DNA of 37,403 nucleotides from an uncultured Pseudomonadota bacterium (GTDB taxonomy: Bacteria > Myxococcota_A > UBA796 > UBA9615). Position numbers and translations under genes: made by a program. Shown here piece by piece: positions 25,732-33,830 of this stretch; the stretch's first letter is position 1, and each line of letters begins with the position of its first letter. Below the pieces are notes generated by a model. The model did not search any database and had not been told where the DNA came from. It was given only the letters and a program-made list of their open reading frames with translations. The DNA lies in contig CALAGR010000172.1 of the NCBI GenBank assembly GCA_937891735.1, forward strand, positions 1 to 37,403, read 5' to 3'.

Positions 25732-28700
25732 TCAGCGCATCCCTCCGCTGAGTGCCTCTTCCAGGCTCACTGACCAGCCGCCCGCCGCAGACAGGAGCTG
25801 CTCGGGGGGCAGGTGCAGGGTGTCCAGGTACCAGCGCTTGATCATCCCGTCCCAGCTGACAGAGACGAGCTCTCGGTCGGAGCGGAACGCGAGATCGGAC
25901 ACCTGCTCACGATGCGCTTGCAGCTCGGCGAGGAGCTGGCCCGTAGCCCGGTCCCAGATCCGGACGGAGCCCCCGAGGTCCCCGATCGCGACCAGAGCCC
26001 CGTCAGGCGAAAGGGCCACTGAGGTCCCTCGAAGTCCGGCGGGCAGCAGCTCGATCTCGAGGTTCCCGTCGGCTCCGACGACAAACCCCGCGGACTCCAG
26101 GGTCTCGGTGGCCACCGTGGCTGCGACCGAGCCGTCGTTGGCGACGGCCAGATACCCCGGTGCAAGTTGGGGGAGCCGAGTCGGGACCCAGGCCCCGTCC
26201 CGCCACTCCGCAGTGAGGAGTCCGCTCTCGTCAGCCAGGGCGATGCGCTCGCCGGATGGCGCCGCGGCGAGATCATGAAAGCGGCCAGGCCAGCCGAGCG
26301 AGCGTTCCTGCCCAGTGGAGACATCCACGATGCCTGGCCCGCTAAGGCCCCAGCTGGCTTGCATCAGGTCCCCGCCTGCCAGGCCGACGAGCCGTCGCGT
26401 GGGACCGGCCGCTCCCAGAGAGCTGCGGGCTCGGTGAGGTGAGTCGAACCACGCGATCGGATGAGGGCCCGCCACGCCTGCACCGAATCCACGCCCGTCG
26501 GGGCTGAACGCGATGTCCTTCACGACCGACCCGGCCCATACCTCGACCATGTCGACAGCGCCGGTCGAGATCTCCCAGACAGCCGCTCGGCCGTCACCGC
26601 AGCCTGCGACCGCGATGTCGCCCGACGGGCTGAGGCCGAGGCTCGCCAGGCCTACTTCAGCCGAGACCGCCCGCGGGGCTGGGTGTGCCGGGAATCGCCA
26701 GACCTCCCGGCGGTCGCCGAACGCGACCAGGTCTCCGATCGAGTCGAAACCCACGAGCCGAGCGGTCGTTGGAAGAAGCACCACCGAGGTGTCCCCGGGT
26801 CGCCAGAGCTGCACCGCCCCCGTTTCGCTCCGTGCGGCGACCCAGCCGGAGACCGTCGATCCCGCGAGGGCCTGGATCGAGGGGGAGACGACATGGACGC
26901 TCGAGCGGACCTCGAGAGTCCGGCGATCGACGAGGGCCAGAGCGCCGTGGTGCGTTCCCACCAAGAGCCCGTCGGAACCCAAGGGGGCCAGCACGCCCGG
27001 CGCGCGGATGGAGGGATCGAGGCGTTGATGCTCGAAGTGCCACCCGCCCCTTGTCTGCCTGGCCGTCGCCACGGTGTTGTTCGTGCACAGCAGAAGGAGC
27101 TGGTCGGGCAGCCAGAGAGGGGATCGCCCCCTGGTATTGGGGGGGCACGGTTCGAGGGTCGACCAGGACAGGTCGCCGAGCTCGAGCATGAACCAAAACA
27201 ATCCATGCCCGACCAGGACCCGGCCACCGGCCGGATCCGAGGCCACCCAGAGGGGGAAGAAGTCCTCCGGGAAGTCGACTCGCCTGGGCATTCCTGGCGG
27301 GTCGATGGGCTGCTCCAGCCATGTGCCCGCGCGGGTCCATGTCAGGAGCCTCCCGTCCGGGAGGACCGAGGAGAACTCGGCTGGCTCGTCGGGGACGTGC
27401 CCGGGCAGCTCGGCCGATCGGACCAGCTGGCCTCCGGGCCCGAGGACCTTCACGGTTCCGCTCTTCTGACAGGTGTAGTCGTCGTTCAGGCCCACCCCGA
27501 ACCGTTCGCAGTCCAGTACGGGGCCCGACCCCAGCCTCTCGGGTCTCCAGCCTTCGTCGACCGCGACCAGGACGCCACGGGCGAGTGGAGACTCTCCGCC
27601 GACCAGGGCGGCGACTGCGAGGGCTTCGGCGCGGATTCGGTCTCCAGCCGCCGCCGCGGAGCGAGCGTGACTCACGAGGGCCTGGCCCAGGTGGGTCGTC
27701 GCGGACTGCTGCGCGGCCAGGGCGGCGATCTCGGCCCGCTGGGCGCGGGCACCCTCGCGCGAGTTTCGAATCCACCCGCTGGACCCGACGATCGCCAACG
27801 CGAGCAGGGCGATCCCACCCACGACCAGCGGGGCTCGCCACGCGCGCACAAGATCAGTGGCCACCTCGCGCATCGAGTAGCTGTGGGCCAGCACCCGCCG
27901 CCCATCGAGGTAGCGCTCCAGGTCGATAGCGAGAGCTGCGGCGTCGGGGTAGCGCTCATCAGGTTCGGCCGCCAACGCCCGGAGAGCGATGGCGGCGAGG
28001 GCTGGCGGTGCGCCGACGGGGGGCAGTACGGCTCCGCCCCGGGCTCTCCGAGCTGCGAGGGTGCGCTCCGCGTCCATGCCATCGAAGGGCCACCTTCCTG
28101 TGGCGACGGCGTAGAGGATCGCGCCGAGGGACCAGACGTCCGAGCGCCTGTCGGCTGGCTCGCCTCGCACCTGCTCGGGGCTCATGTAGGCCGGGGTGCC
28201 GGTCGGTCCGTTTTCCGCCAGGATCGGGTCATCGATGAAACATGCGAGTCCCCAGTCGATGACCTGGGTCTCGCCGAACGCCCCGACCAGGATGTTCTCG
28301 GGCTTCAGATCCCGATGAATGACACCCCGAGCGTGCGCGAACGCGACAGCCTGGCATGCCGCGAGGACGCTGCGCAGGAGCCCAGGGCGCTCGTCGAGCG
28401 TCTTCTCTCCGAGGACGTCCGCGAGGGTCCTGCCCCGGATGAGCCGCATGGAGTACCAGGGCGAGCCGTCCGGATGCGTGCCCGCGTCGTACACCGCGAC
28501 GATGCCGGGGTGTTCGAGCTGCGCCGTAATCCGGGCCTCTCGAGCGAGGCGCTCCCCTGCGCCCGCAGGTGCCCCGGGGACCAGATCCTTCCGGGCGACC
28601 TCGCGCCTCAGGACCCGGTCTCGAGCCGCAGAGACCCTGCCCATGCCGCCGACGCCGATCAGGGTCGCCGTCTCGTACCTCGGACCGTCGTGATGGAACG

Positions 28701-28857
28701 AGGCTGCCGACGGAGGCACCGTCACTCCAGCCTCGCCCCAAACGCCCGCGACGCTCCCGCCGAGGGGCGGCGCATGCTGGACTCCATCGGTCCACGCGTC
28801 GTGGACCTCCTCCTCGGCGGGCACAGCGGGGCCGTCGGGGTCGTCCTCCGCGCTCAT
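25732..28857 (-). CDS. Transmembrane Ser/Thr protein kinase with WD40-like domain
   Basis: Eukaryote-like protein kinase of 1041 residues. After an acidic N-terminus (1-58) the kinase domain spans about 62-320: Gly loop IGVGGMGRVSAARD, Lys90, catalytic HRDLKPEN (181-188), DWG in place of DFG (201-203), GTPAYMSPEQ. Residues 343-362 are one membrane helix, after which ~670 residues form WD40-like blades (AFSPDGRGFGAG, VALSPDGALVAIGDLGGSVRIWDRATGQLL, LVSVSWDGMIKRWY) that would be on the outer side of the membrane. An Ala/Arg-rich helical segment links the two. The start at 28857 is chosen because ATGA overlaps the stop of the FHA gene. Kinase and FHA protein are likely partners (phosphopeptide recognition). 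The input signal is not evident. Confidence 0.93.
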   Translation of the reverse strand: MSAEDDPDGPAVPAEEEVHDAWTDGVQHAPPLGGSVAGVWGEAGVTVPPSAASFHHDGPRYETATLIGVGGMGRVSAARDRVLRREVARKDLVPGAPAGAGERLAREARITAQLEHPGIVAVYDAGTHPDGSPWYSMRLIRGRTLADVLGEKTLDERPGLLRSVLAACQAVAFAHARGVIHRDLKPENILVGAFGETQVIDWGLACFIDDPILAENGPTGTPAYMSPEQVRGEPADRRSDVWSLGAILYAVATGRWPFDGMDAERTLAARRARGGAVLPPVGAPPALAAIALRALAAEPDERYPDAAALAIDLERYLDGRRVLAHSYSMREVATDLVRAWRAPLVVGGIALLALAIVGSSGWIRNSREGARAQRAEIAALAAQQSATTHLGQALVSHARSAAAAGDRIRAEALAVAALVGGESPLARGVLVAVDEGWRPERLGSGPVLDCERFGVGLNDDYTCQKSGTVKVLGPGGQLVRSAELPGHVPDEPAEFSSVLPDGRLLTWTRAGTWLEQPIDPPGMPRRVDFPEDFFPLWVASDPAGGRVLVGHGLFWFMLELGDLSWSTLEPCPPNTRGRSPLWLPDQLLLLCTNNTVATARQTRGGWHFEHQRLDPSIRAPGVLAPLGSDGLLVGTHHGALALVDRRTLEVRSSVHVVSPSIQALAGSTVSGWVAARSETGAVQLWRPGDTSVVLLPTTARLVGFDSIGDLVAFGDRREVWRFPAHPAPRAVSAEVGLASLGLSPSGDIAVAGCGDGRAAVWEISTGAVDMVEVWAGSVVKDIAFSPDGRGFGAGVAGPHPIAWFDSPHRARSSLGAAGPTRRLVGLAGGDLMQASWGLSGPGIVDVSTGQERSLGWPGRFHDLAAAPSGERIALADESGLLTAEWRDGAWVPTRLPQLAPGYLAVANDGSVAATVATETLESAGFVVGADGNLEIELLPAGLRGTSVALSPDGALVAIGDLGGSVRIWDRATGQLLAELQAHREQVSDLAFRSDRELVSVSWDGMIKRWYLDTLHLPPEQLLSAAGGWSVSLEEALSGGMR

Positions 28858-29750
28858 ACGTCGTCGAGGACGCTGTCGCTGTCCTCCAGCACCAGCTCCA
28901 GAAAACCGAGCCGATCGGCGCGCACCAGGCCGCGGGGAAGGCCTGCGTCCTGGAGCTTCTTCCGTAGCCGGAACAGGGCCGGATCCCAACGCGGGCGCAG
29001 CAGGACCAGGTCGGTGGTGTCGGGCCAGATCCCCTCGGCGAGGACCCGCCAGGACACGGGGCCGTCACACGCGATCAGCTCGGACAGGATGCGCGCGCCG
29101 ATTCCACCCAACGAGACGGTCTCACGTCCTTCGCGCTTGATCAGGACCGAGTCGAATCGGGCCTCGATTCTCAGCGGAGGCCGGAGCCCGCCCTCCCTCG
29201 TCTCTCCGCTCGCCCCGTTCGATACGCACACCTCGATGGCTGAGAACCGCACGCCGCCCGCGACGAAGGTGTCGCCGACGTGCAGGGGGACGGCTGGCTC
29301 GGAGCCCACCCGCAAGCACCAGAACTCGCCGACCGTCCACAGATGTGCGGCGGCTCCAGCGACGTAGCGCCCCACGAGCCGGGGCTGCGGCGCGACGTCC
29401 AAGGAGCACACCCCAGAGAGGACGGTTCTCGGAAGGCCCTCGCCTTCGATCGCGAGGACCTTCTCCGGGATCACCACCCGCCGGACCTGCACGCTGAGCC
29501 CCGGCGCGAAGTCGATGATCTGGCCTACCTCGAGCACGACCTGCTCGAGGACATGGCCATCGACCGCGAATCGACCGCGCAGGGCCAGCAGCTTGAGCTC
29601 GGAGCCCCGGAGACTCACCAGAGCGTGGGCTTCGGAGATGCGAGCGTCCGGCAGGTGAAGCGCCGCTGAGCTCACCCGACCCACGATGTCGCTCGGAGCC
29701 AGTCGAACTGTTGCTCCATCTGGCACCCGGAGTTCCACGAAGGCTCTCAT
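28854..29750 (-). CDS. FHA-domain protein with C-terminal winged helix
   Basis: 298-residue protein. Residues 5-70 form an FHA domain: GRVSSAALHLPDARISEAHALVSL carries the Gly-Arg (24-25), Ser39 and His42 pattern that binds phosphothreonine. A second beta-rich stretch at about 80-180 resembles another FHA-like fold but without clear key residues. Residues ~195-295 (VSLGGIGARILSELIACDGP, WRVLAEGIWP, LFRLRKKLQDAG, ADRLGFLEL) look like an OmpR/PhoB-type winged helix. The combination suggests a transcription factor switched by phosphorylated partners. Start ATG (complement of 29748-29750); the stop overlaps the downstream Ser/Thr kinase start by 4 bases. The FHA call is firm; the DNA-binding call is good but less certain. 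Confidence 0.85.
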   Translation of the reverse strand: MRAFVELRVPDGATVRLAPSDIVGRVSSAALHLPDARISEAHALVSLRGSELKLLALRGRFAVDGHVLEQVVLEVGQIIDFAPGLSVQVRRVVIPEKVLAIEGEGLPRTVLSGVCSLDVAPQPRLVGRYVAGAAAHLWTVGEFWCLRVGSEPAVPLHVGDTFVAGGVRFSAIEVCVSNGASGETREGGLRPPLRIEARFDSVLIKREGRETVSLGGIGARILSELIACDGPVSWRVLAEGIWPDTTDLVLLRPRWDPALFRLRKKLQDAGLPRGLVRADRLGFLELVLEDSDSVLDDV

Positions 29751-29845
29751 CGGCTCACTCTGGCACACGGTCGGTCCCAGCTCGGCTGGAGAGCGGCCGT
29801 TTCGCGCGAACGCAAGGTCGGCGTCAGGTCACGAGCATCGCTGAC

Positions 29846-29858
29846 AGAAGTAGCTTCT
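29846..29858. promoter_or_regulatory. Palindrome in the FHA/lipoprotein divergent gap
   Basis: Perfect inverted repeat AGAAG-TAG-CTTCT about midway between the divergent FHA and LamG lipoprotein genes (gap 29751-29948). It could be an operator; short enough to arise by chance. Nothing else is evident in this gap. Confidence 0.3.
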
Positions 29859-29948
29859 CCGGCGATATGGGCGTGGCACGAGAGGGTGGGAGACCGTCGT
29901 CCGTCCGGCTCGACAACCGATTCACCTCGAGTCCCTCGGAGACCCCAC

Positions 29949-30845
29949 ATGTCCCTACGTCTGCTCCTCCTCCTCCTCTCGATGTCGCTGCTCACCTTCG
30001 GCTGCCCCTCGGCCGACGACGACGACTCTGCAGGGGACGACGATGACGTGACCGACGCCGCCAACGACGATGACGCTGCGGACGACGACGACACTGCGGA
30101 CGACGACGACACTGCGGACGACGACGACACCGGGGACGACGACGACACCGGGGACGACGACGACACCACCGCTCCCCCCTGCAGCGACCCGGGCTTCAGC
30201 GCGAGCTACCTCGGTGGTTTCAGCGGCACCTCCCTCGCAGAGTCGGTCGTCACCCTGCCGGAGCTGGCGTTCGGCCTGAACGACTACAGCTTCGAGTTCT
30301 GGGTCCGTACCCAGTCGATCTGTGAGGGCTTCGAGCGGCGCCTGGTGTCGTTCAGCGACGGCTTCCCAGATGCGTACTGGACGGTCGACATGGACTCCAC
30401 GGGGGCTGTCCAGTTGGAGCAGGCGGGCGCCGGAGGTGTTGGCGGTTCTTCGTGGAGCACGGGAGCGCCGACGGTGATGACGTGGACCCACGTGGCCATC
30501 GTCGTGAATCGCGCCGCCAACGAGGTCACCTACTACCTGAATGGGGTCCAGGATTCGGTCTTCGCGCTGCCCACCGACTTCATCGGAGTAGCCCAGACAG
30601 CGACCGGGCGCCTGGGTCTGGGACACGAGAGCCTGTGCTTCTACGGAGCGATCGACGAGCTGCGCATCTGGAATGCAGCTCGGTCAGCCAGCCAGATCGC
30701 CGACAACATGTGCCAGACCGTGACGTTCGCGCCGTTCTTGATGCTGAGCTTCCCCTTTGACGGCAACGAGCACGACCAGGGGCCCAACGCCCGGCAGATG
30801 AGCCTCAGCGGAGCCGCGCAGCTCTTTCCCCACACTGCTCGATGA
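29949..30845 (+). CDS. LamG-like lipoprotein with Asp-rich stalk
   Basis: 298-residue predicted lipoprotein. The signal LLLLLLSMSLLTFGC ends in a lipobox Cys19, followed by an Asp-rich stalk (residues 22-75) built of DDDDT/A/G units. The C-terminal ~215 residues resemble a laminin-G/concanavalin-like sandwich: YSFEFWVRTQSIC, MTWTHVAIVVNRAANEVTYYLNG, GRLGLGHESLCFYGAIDELRIWNAARSA. These are the core strands and the terminal DELRIWN motif of LamG-type jellyrolls, which commonly bind sugars. The acidic stalk may hold the domain away from the membrane and bind Ca2+. The ATG at 29949 starts the signal peptide. A second lipoprotein with the same stalk type follows 137 bp downstream. Confidence 0.87.
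   Translation: MSLRLLLLLLSMSLLTFGCPSADDDDSAGDDDDVTDAANDDDAADDDDTADDDDTADDDDTGDDDDTGDDDDTTAPPCSDPGFSASYLGGFSGTSLAESVVTLPELAFGLNDYSFEFWVRTQSICEGFERRLVSFSDGFPDAYWTVDMDSTGAVQLEQAGAGGVGGSSWSTGAPTVMTWTHVAIVVNRAANEVTYYLNGVQDSVFALPTDFIGVAQTATGRLGLGHESLCFYGAIDELRIWNAARSASQIADNMCQTVTFAPFLMLSFPFDGNEHDQGPNARQMSLSGAAQLFPHTAR
30078..30167. repeat. 18-bp tandem repeat coding the Asp stalk
   Basis: Five consecutive 18-bp units (GCGGACGACGACGACACT and a GGG- variant) encode ADDDDT or GDDDDT. In-frame unit gain or loss would only change the stalk length. Confidence 0.85.
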
Positions 30846-30982
30846 CCTCTCGAGGAGGCGGTGGAGACGTCCGCCCGCCCCTGAACCGAGCCGGAGAAGC
30901 CTGGAGCGGGACGCACGATCGGGGTCAGGTGTGGTGAGGGAGCGGCTTCCATAGCCTGTTGCGATACCCGAAAGGACCCTCC

Positions 30983-31720
30983 ATGCGCTCCGAGACTCTC
31001 CTGTTCGCTCTTGCCTCGCTTCTCCTCGCCGGCTGCCCGCCCGCTGCCGGCGGCACCGATGACGATGACGCGGCGAACGACGACGATGTGGCGAACGACG
31101 ACGATGTGGCAAACGACGACGACTCTGCGAATGACGACGACGACTCTGGGGACGACGACGACACGGCGGACGATGACGACACGGGGGACGACGACGACAC
31201 GGGGGACGACGAGTTCGACACCTACGGTCCGGGACAGGGGTCGTTCGAGGACATCTCCAGCACCCTCGTCGTCGATGACTGCGGGTTCGGACAGCCGTTC
31301 ACGATCGACCCTGGGACGGGGTTTCGAATCCAGTTCACGAACGCGTTCGAGGACGACTTCCGCGCCACCCTCCTCGGCTCGTCCTGGCAGCTGCTGCCCA
31401 GCTGCGACTACTCATTGGACGGAGCGTTCGTCTGCCAGCCCGGAGTCGATTCCAGCGATCTCAGTCAATTCTCGATGGACGCGGTAGTCACCAGTACCGT
31501 CGCCGTCACGGGCACCTTCGTGGCGCGGACCGTCGACGTGAGCGGGGTCCCCCACGACTTCTCGATGCTGTGGGCCGCGGACCTCTCCGTCGACCTTCAG
31601 ATGACGTGCGTGGGGCCGAGCTGCTCCGACGCGGCGGCGGCGGCCGGGATCGCCGGCTTCCCCTGCCAGTCCTTGAAGACCTCCGAGACCATCAACCTGG
31701 CCGATCCATCGATCCCGTAG
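30983..31720 (+). CDS. Lipoprotein with Asp-rich stalk, unknown C-terminal domain
   Basis: 245-residue predicted lipoprotein. Signal LLFALASLLLAGC (Cys18), then an Asp-rich stalk (residues 25-80) with VANDDD and GDDDDT units. The C-terminal 165 residues are beta-rich with four or five Cys (VDDCGFGQPF, LPSCDYSLDGAFVC, MTCVGPSCSD, FPCQSLK) that are likely paired in disulphides; I do not recognise the domain. The ATG at 30983 has AAAGGA seven bases upstream. It follows the LamG lipoprotein in the same direction, and repeat D begins 40 bp after its stop. Function unknown; surface location is inferred. Confidence 0.85.
   Translation: MRSETLLFALASLLLAGCPPAAGGTDDDDAANDDDVANDDDVANDDDSANDDDDSGDDDDTADDDDTGDDDDTGDDEFDTYGPGQGSFEDISSTLVVDDCGFGQPFTIDPGTGFRIQFTNAFEDDFRATLLGSSWQLLPSCDYSLDGAFVCQPGVDSSDLSQFSMDAVVTSTVAVTGTFVARTVDVSGVPHDFSMLWAADLSVDLQMTCVGPSCSDAAAAAGIAGFPCQSLKTSETINLADPSIP
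31070..31201. repeat. Asp-codon tandem repeat
   Basis: Two 18-bp VANDDD units (31088-31123) followed by degenerate DDDD units and three 18-bp G/ADDDDT units (31148-31201) encode the acidic stalk of the lipoprotein. The unit is the same as at 30078-30167, pointing to common origin or exchange between the two genes. Confidence 0.8.
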
Positions 31721-31759
31721 GCGATGCGCGGATCTTGCGCGACAGCCGGCATGCCGCCC

Positions 31760-31980
31760 TCAGTGCCCCGCCACCTCGCCCCAGATGTCCTTCAGCCTTG
31801 CGTCCCGCCCACAGCCGCGGCGGTAGCGGAGGTAGTGCTCGGCGTTCTTGATGTGGAAGTCCTGGTGGTATTCAGCCAGGGGAGGGGTGTCGAGCGTTTG
31901 CAGGGGTTTGCGAGCTCGGCGATCGGCCCCGCTCGGCCCAGATCGGCCGATCGTGCGCACAACGCGCACAACTTCGAGGA
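31760..31980 (-). repeat. Dispersed repeat, copy D, with msrA tail (69-codon frame)
   Basis: Best-preserved long copy. A minus-strand frame from GTG at 31969 to a stop at 31760 encodes 69 residues: VRVVRTIGRSGPSGAD from the core, KPLQTLDTPPLA, then EYHQDFHIKNAEHYLRYR and GCGRDARLKDIWG, the MsrA C-terminus. The core contains perfect 8-base hairpin arms (31921-31928 and 31945-31952) and the 20-mer GTGCGCACAACGCGCACAAC. Copies A and C keep much of the same reading frame in the core. Whether a peptide is made is unknown; no ribosome site is clear in front of the GTG. Confidence 0.82.
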
Positions 31981-32008
31981 CGGGTCACTTCCGCGCATCC
32001 GGAGGAGT

Positions 32009-32968
32009 TCACCCGGGATCGCCGGCGAGGCTTGCAACGAACTCCCGGATCTCCGCGCAAGCATCGTTCAGCGAGATGCGGCTTCCCCAGAACAGGGGCT
32101 TGATGGCTTCCCACGCCTCGTTGATCTCTATCCAGCGCTCCGAGTCGGTGGGCAGCAGCGATGGATGATCCGGGGCGGGCATCCGCTTCTTGTCGTCCGT
32201 GGCGAGCTCCGCGACCAGGCCATCGAGCCCTCCTTCGAGCTCGGGTAGCCGATCTCGACTCCGCAGGATGCGCGCGGCGTCCTCATAGTGGCGAGCGAAG
32301 TCTGGGGCTTCCTTGCCCTTGTCGAAGCGAACAGCGATCGCGTCGATCTTCTCGAGGCAGGTCACCCACGGATGGATGCACCGGACCGACCGTGGACGGT
32401 TGTCGATGTAGTCGTCGATCTGCTCGATCTGCTCCAGGTGGTCGTGGACCCAGGACGAGAGGTCCGCCGCCACGTACGGGTTGACCCGGGCCCGGCCGAC
32501 CTCCAGGAGGACGAACGGTCGCATCGGCTTGGGCAGTTGGTCGGCGTGGAGGGCCGGGTACTCGACGATGAAGCTCGCGGCGAGGACCCTGGCGTCGGAG
32601 CCCAGCGAGTCACGCTTGACTTCGCATGCGTCGACCTCGAGTTCGCTCGCGATCCGATCGAACCAGCGGTCACGTTCGGCTACGGCCGCAGCCTTGCTGT
32701 TCTTCCAGCTCAGGGCGGGCGCTTGCAGTCCCGAGATCCCCGCGTCCAGGCGCACGTCGATGTCCTCGGAGAATCGCTCGATGAGTCCGAAGCCCTTGGA
32801 GAGCGACGTGCCGCCCTTGAACCAGACCTCGAACCCTTGGTGGTGCAGTGCCCAGAGGGTGTGCGTGACCCAGTAGTCCTTCTCCACCAACGCGACGGGG
32901 CGGTCCACGGCTTCAGCCACGATCCTCAGGAGCCCGAACCACTCGGGGTCGGCATGCACGAAGTTCAT
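32009..32968 (-). CDS. abiEii: AbiEii-type nucleotidyltransferase toxin
   Basis: 319-residue nucleotidyltransferase of the AbiEii family, toxin of the type IV AbiE abortive-infection system against phages. Signature motifs are intact: EKDYWVT (29-35), FKGGTSLSKGFGLIERFSEDIDV with Gly53, Ser55, Lys58, Asp69 and Asp71. Length is typical. The start ATG (complement of 32966-32968) overlaps the stop of the abiEi gene by 4 bases (ATGA), the standard order antitoxin then toxin. The module is bracketed by repeat copies D and E. No decay is visible, so it is probably functional. Confidence 0.93.
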   Translation of the reverse strand: MNFVHADPEWFGLLRIVAEAVDRPVALVEKDYWVTHTLWALHHQGFEVWFKGGTSLSKGFGLIERFSEDIDVRLDAGISGLQAPALSWKNSKAAAVAERDRWFDRIASELEVDACEVKRDSLGSDARVLAASFIVEYPALHADQLPKPMRPFVLLEVGRARVNPYVAADLSSWVHDHLEQIEQIDDYIDNRPRSVRCIHPWVTCLEKIDAIAVRFDKGKEAPDFARHYEDAARILRSRDRLPELEGGLDGLVAELATDDKKRMPAPDHPSLLPTDSERWIEINEAWEAIKPLFWGSRISLNDACAEIREFVASLAGDPG

Positions 32969-33546
32969 CGATCCCCACTCGGGGTGACCCGACGTACGAG
33001 CTTCTGCTCGGCCCTCCGCCCAAACCGGCCGGCCATCTCGGCGAGTCTCGAGGCGGAGAACCGTCCCTCTTCGAGACTTGCGCGAAGGCGGGGCTCGAGC
33101 TTCTCCCGCGTGAGTCCGACGCTCTCGGCGTTGCGAAGCAGATCGACCACATACCACTCGGCGGTGGGCTCAGAGGGGAACGACACGCGACGAAGCTCGA
33201 ACGTGCGCCGCCCGATCCGTACGGTGCCCGTCCGCATGGTGTTGTAGACGAGCGGCCGGGCGAACAGCTGGGTGCTGCCGAGCCCCAGCGCGTTCCACCG
33301 TGGCGGGCCGGTCAGGAGCCAGGGTGACCCGTCGAAGAAGGCGTCCAGCAGGGCTTCGTCCGACGGAGGGACCACACCGAAGTGGCTCTGTTCGGGGGCG
33401 TAGTACAGCCCCTGCGAGAGCTTCTCCAGTCGACCCTCAGACTCGAGACGGCCGGCCAGCCGGGTCGGATTGGCTCCCCACCGGGCCAGGTGAGAGGTCC
33501 GGTAGACCTTGCCGGCGTCGAGCTGAACCTCTTGTCGAGCGGGCAT
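32965..33546 (-). CDS. abiEi: AbiEi-type antitoxin
   Basis: 193-residue antitoxin and transcriptional repressor of the AbiE system. The N-terminal ~60 residues have the winged-helix pattern (KVYRTSHLARWGANPTRLAGRLESEGRLEKLSQGLYYAP) and the rest matches the AbiEi C-terminal domain (LLTGPPRWNALGLGSTQL, RRVSFPSEPTAEWYVVDLLRNAE). The start ATG (complement of 33544-33546) has GGAG about 10 bases upstream. AbiEi family members repress their own operon by binding inverted repeats upstream; the AT-rich gap with AGATACATCT (33568-33577) is the natural candidate. Confidence 0.9.
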   Translation of the reverse strand: MPARQEVQLDAGKVYRTSHLARWGANPTRLAGRLESEGRLEKLSQGLYYAPEQSHFGVVPPSDEALLDAFFDGSPWLLTGPPRWNALGLGSTQLFARPLVYNTMRTGTVRIGRRTFELRRVSFPSEPTAEWYVVDLLRNAESVGLTREKLEPRLRASLEEGRFSASRLAEMAGRFGRRAEQKLVRRVTPSGDR

Positions 33547-33567
33547 TGTATGAAATCTCCGTAAACT

Positions 33568-33577
33568 AGATACATCT
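33568..33577. promoter_or_regulatory. AT-rich promoter/operator candidate of abiE
   Basis: AGAT-AC-ATCT, extended imperfectly to CTAGATACATCTTAG, lies 22 bp upstream of the abiEi start in a short AT-rich stretch that stands out from the surrounding GC-rich DNA. Position fits the operator of an autorepressing antitoxin. The -35/-10 boxes cannot be set with confidence. Confidence 0.4.
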
Positions 33578-33705
33578 TAGCTGCGGGAGGGTTGGACGGC
33601 AAGGCGCCAGCTTCTGCAGGAGCAGGCGGAGCGCCTGATGTCCAGGACGCCGTGGGGCGGTCCAGGGTGTCGGCGATGGCCATCCCCGCGTCATGAGTCA
33701 CGCTG

Positions 33706-33735
33706 GTCGTGCGCACAACGCGCACAACTTCGGGA
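33706..33735. repeat. Dispersed repeat, copy E (short)
   Basis: Only the end of the core remains: GGTC followed by the 20-mer GTGCGCACAACGCGCACAAC and TTCGGGA, identical to copy D over 25 bases. The hairpin and msrA-tail parts are missing. It lies between abiEi and the genuine msrA stop. Confidence 0.7.
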
Positions 33736-33830
33736 GGCCGGTTGTCAGCTCACCGTGCATGGAGAGCGTCGAAGACGACCTGCTCGACGGGGTCATCGTG
33801 GCTGTCGCGCAGGCGACGGTGGCCGACTTC

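Noticed and set aside
26461-29367. Long open frame of 968 codons on the plus strand opposite the kinase/FHA genes
   Set aside because: No recognisable domain and a composition typical of an antisense shadow; the minus-strand genes have clear kinase and FHA motifs.
29873-29890. Sigma-54-like TGGCACGAGAGGG in front of the LamG lipoprotein
   Set aside because: The -24 part is good, but at the required distance there is TG and not GC, so the -12 element is absent.
23150-33735. The repeats as integron attC sites or a CRISPR array
   Set aside because: attC ends read RYYYAAC outside-left and GTTRRRY outside-right; here the GTT and AAC elements are in the opposite order and GCACAAC does not fit RYYYAAC. 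No integrase gene is present. The copies are hundreds to thousands of bases apart and include genes, so they are not CRISPR repeats.
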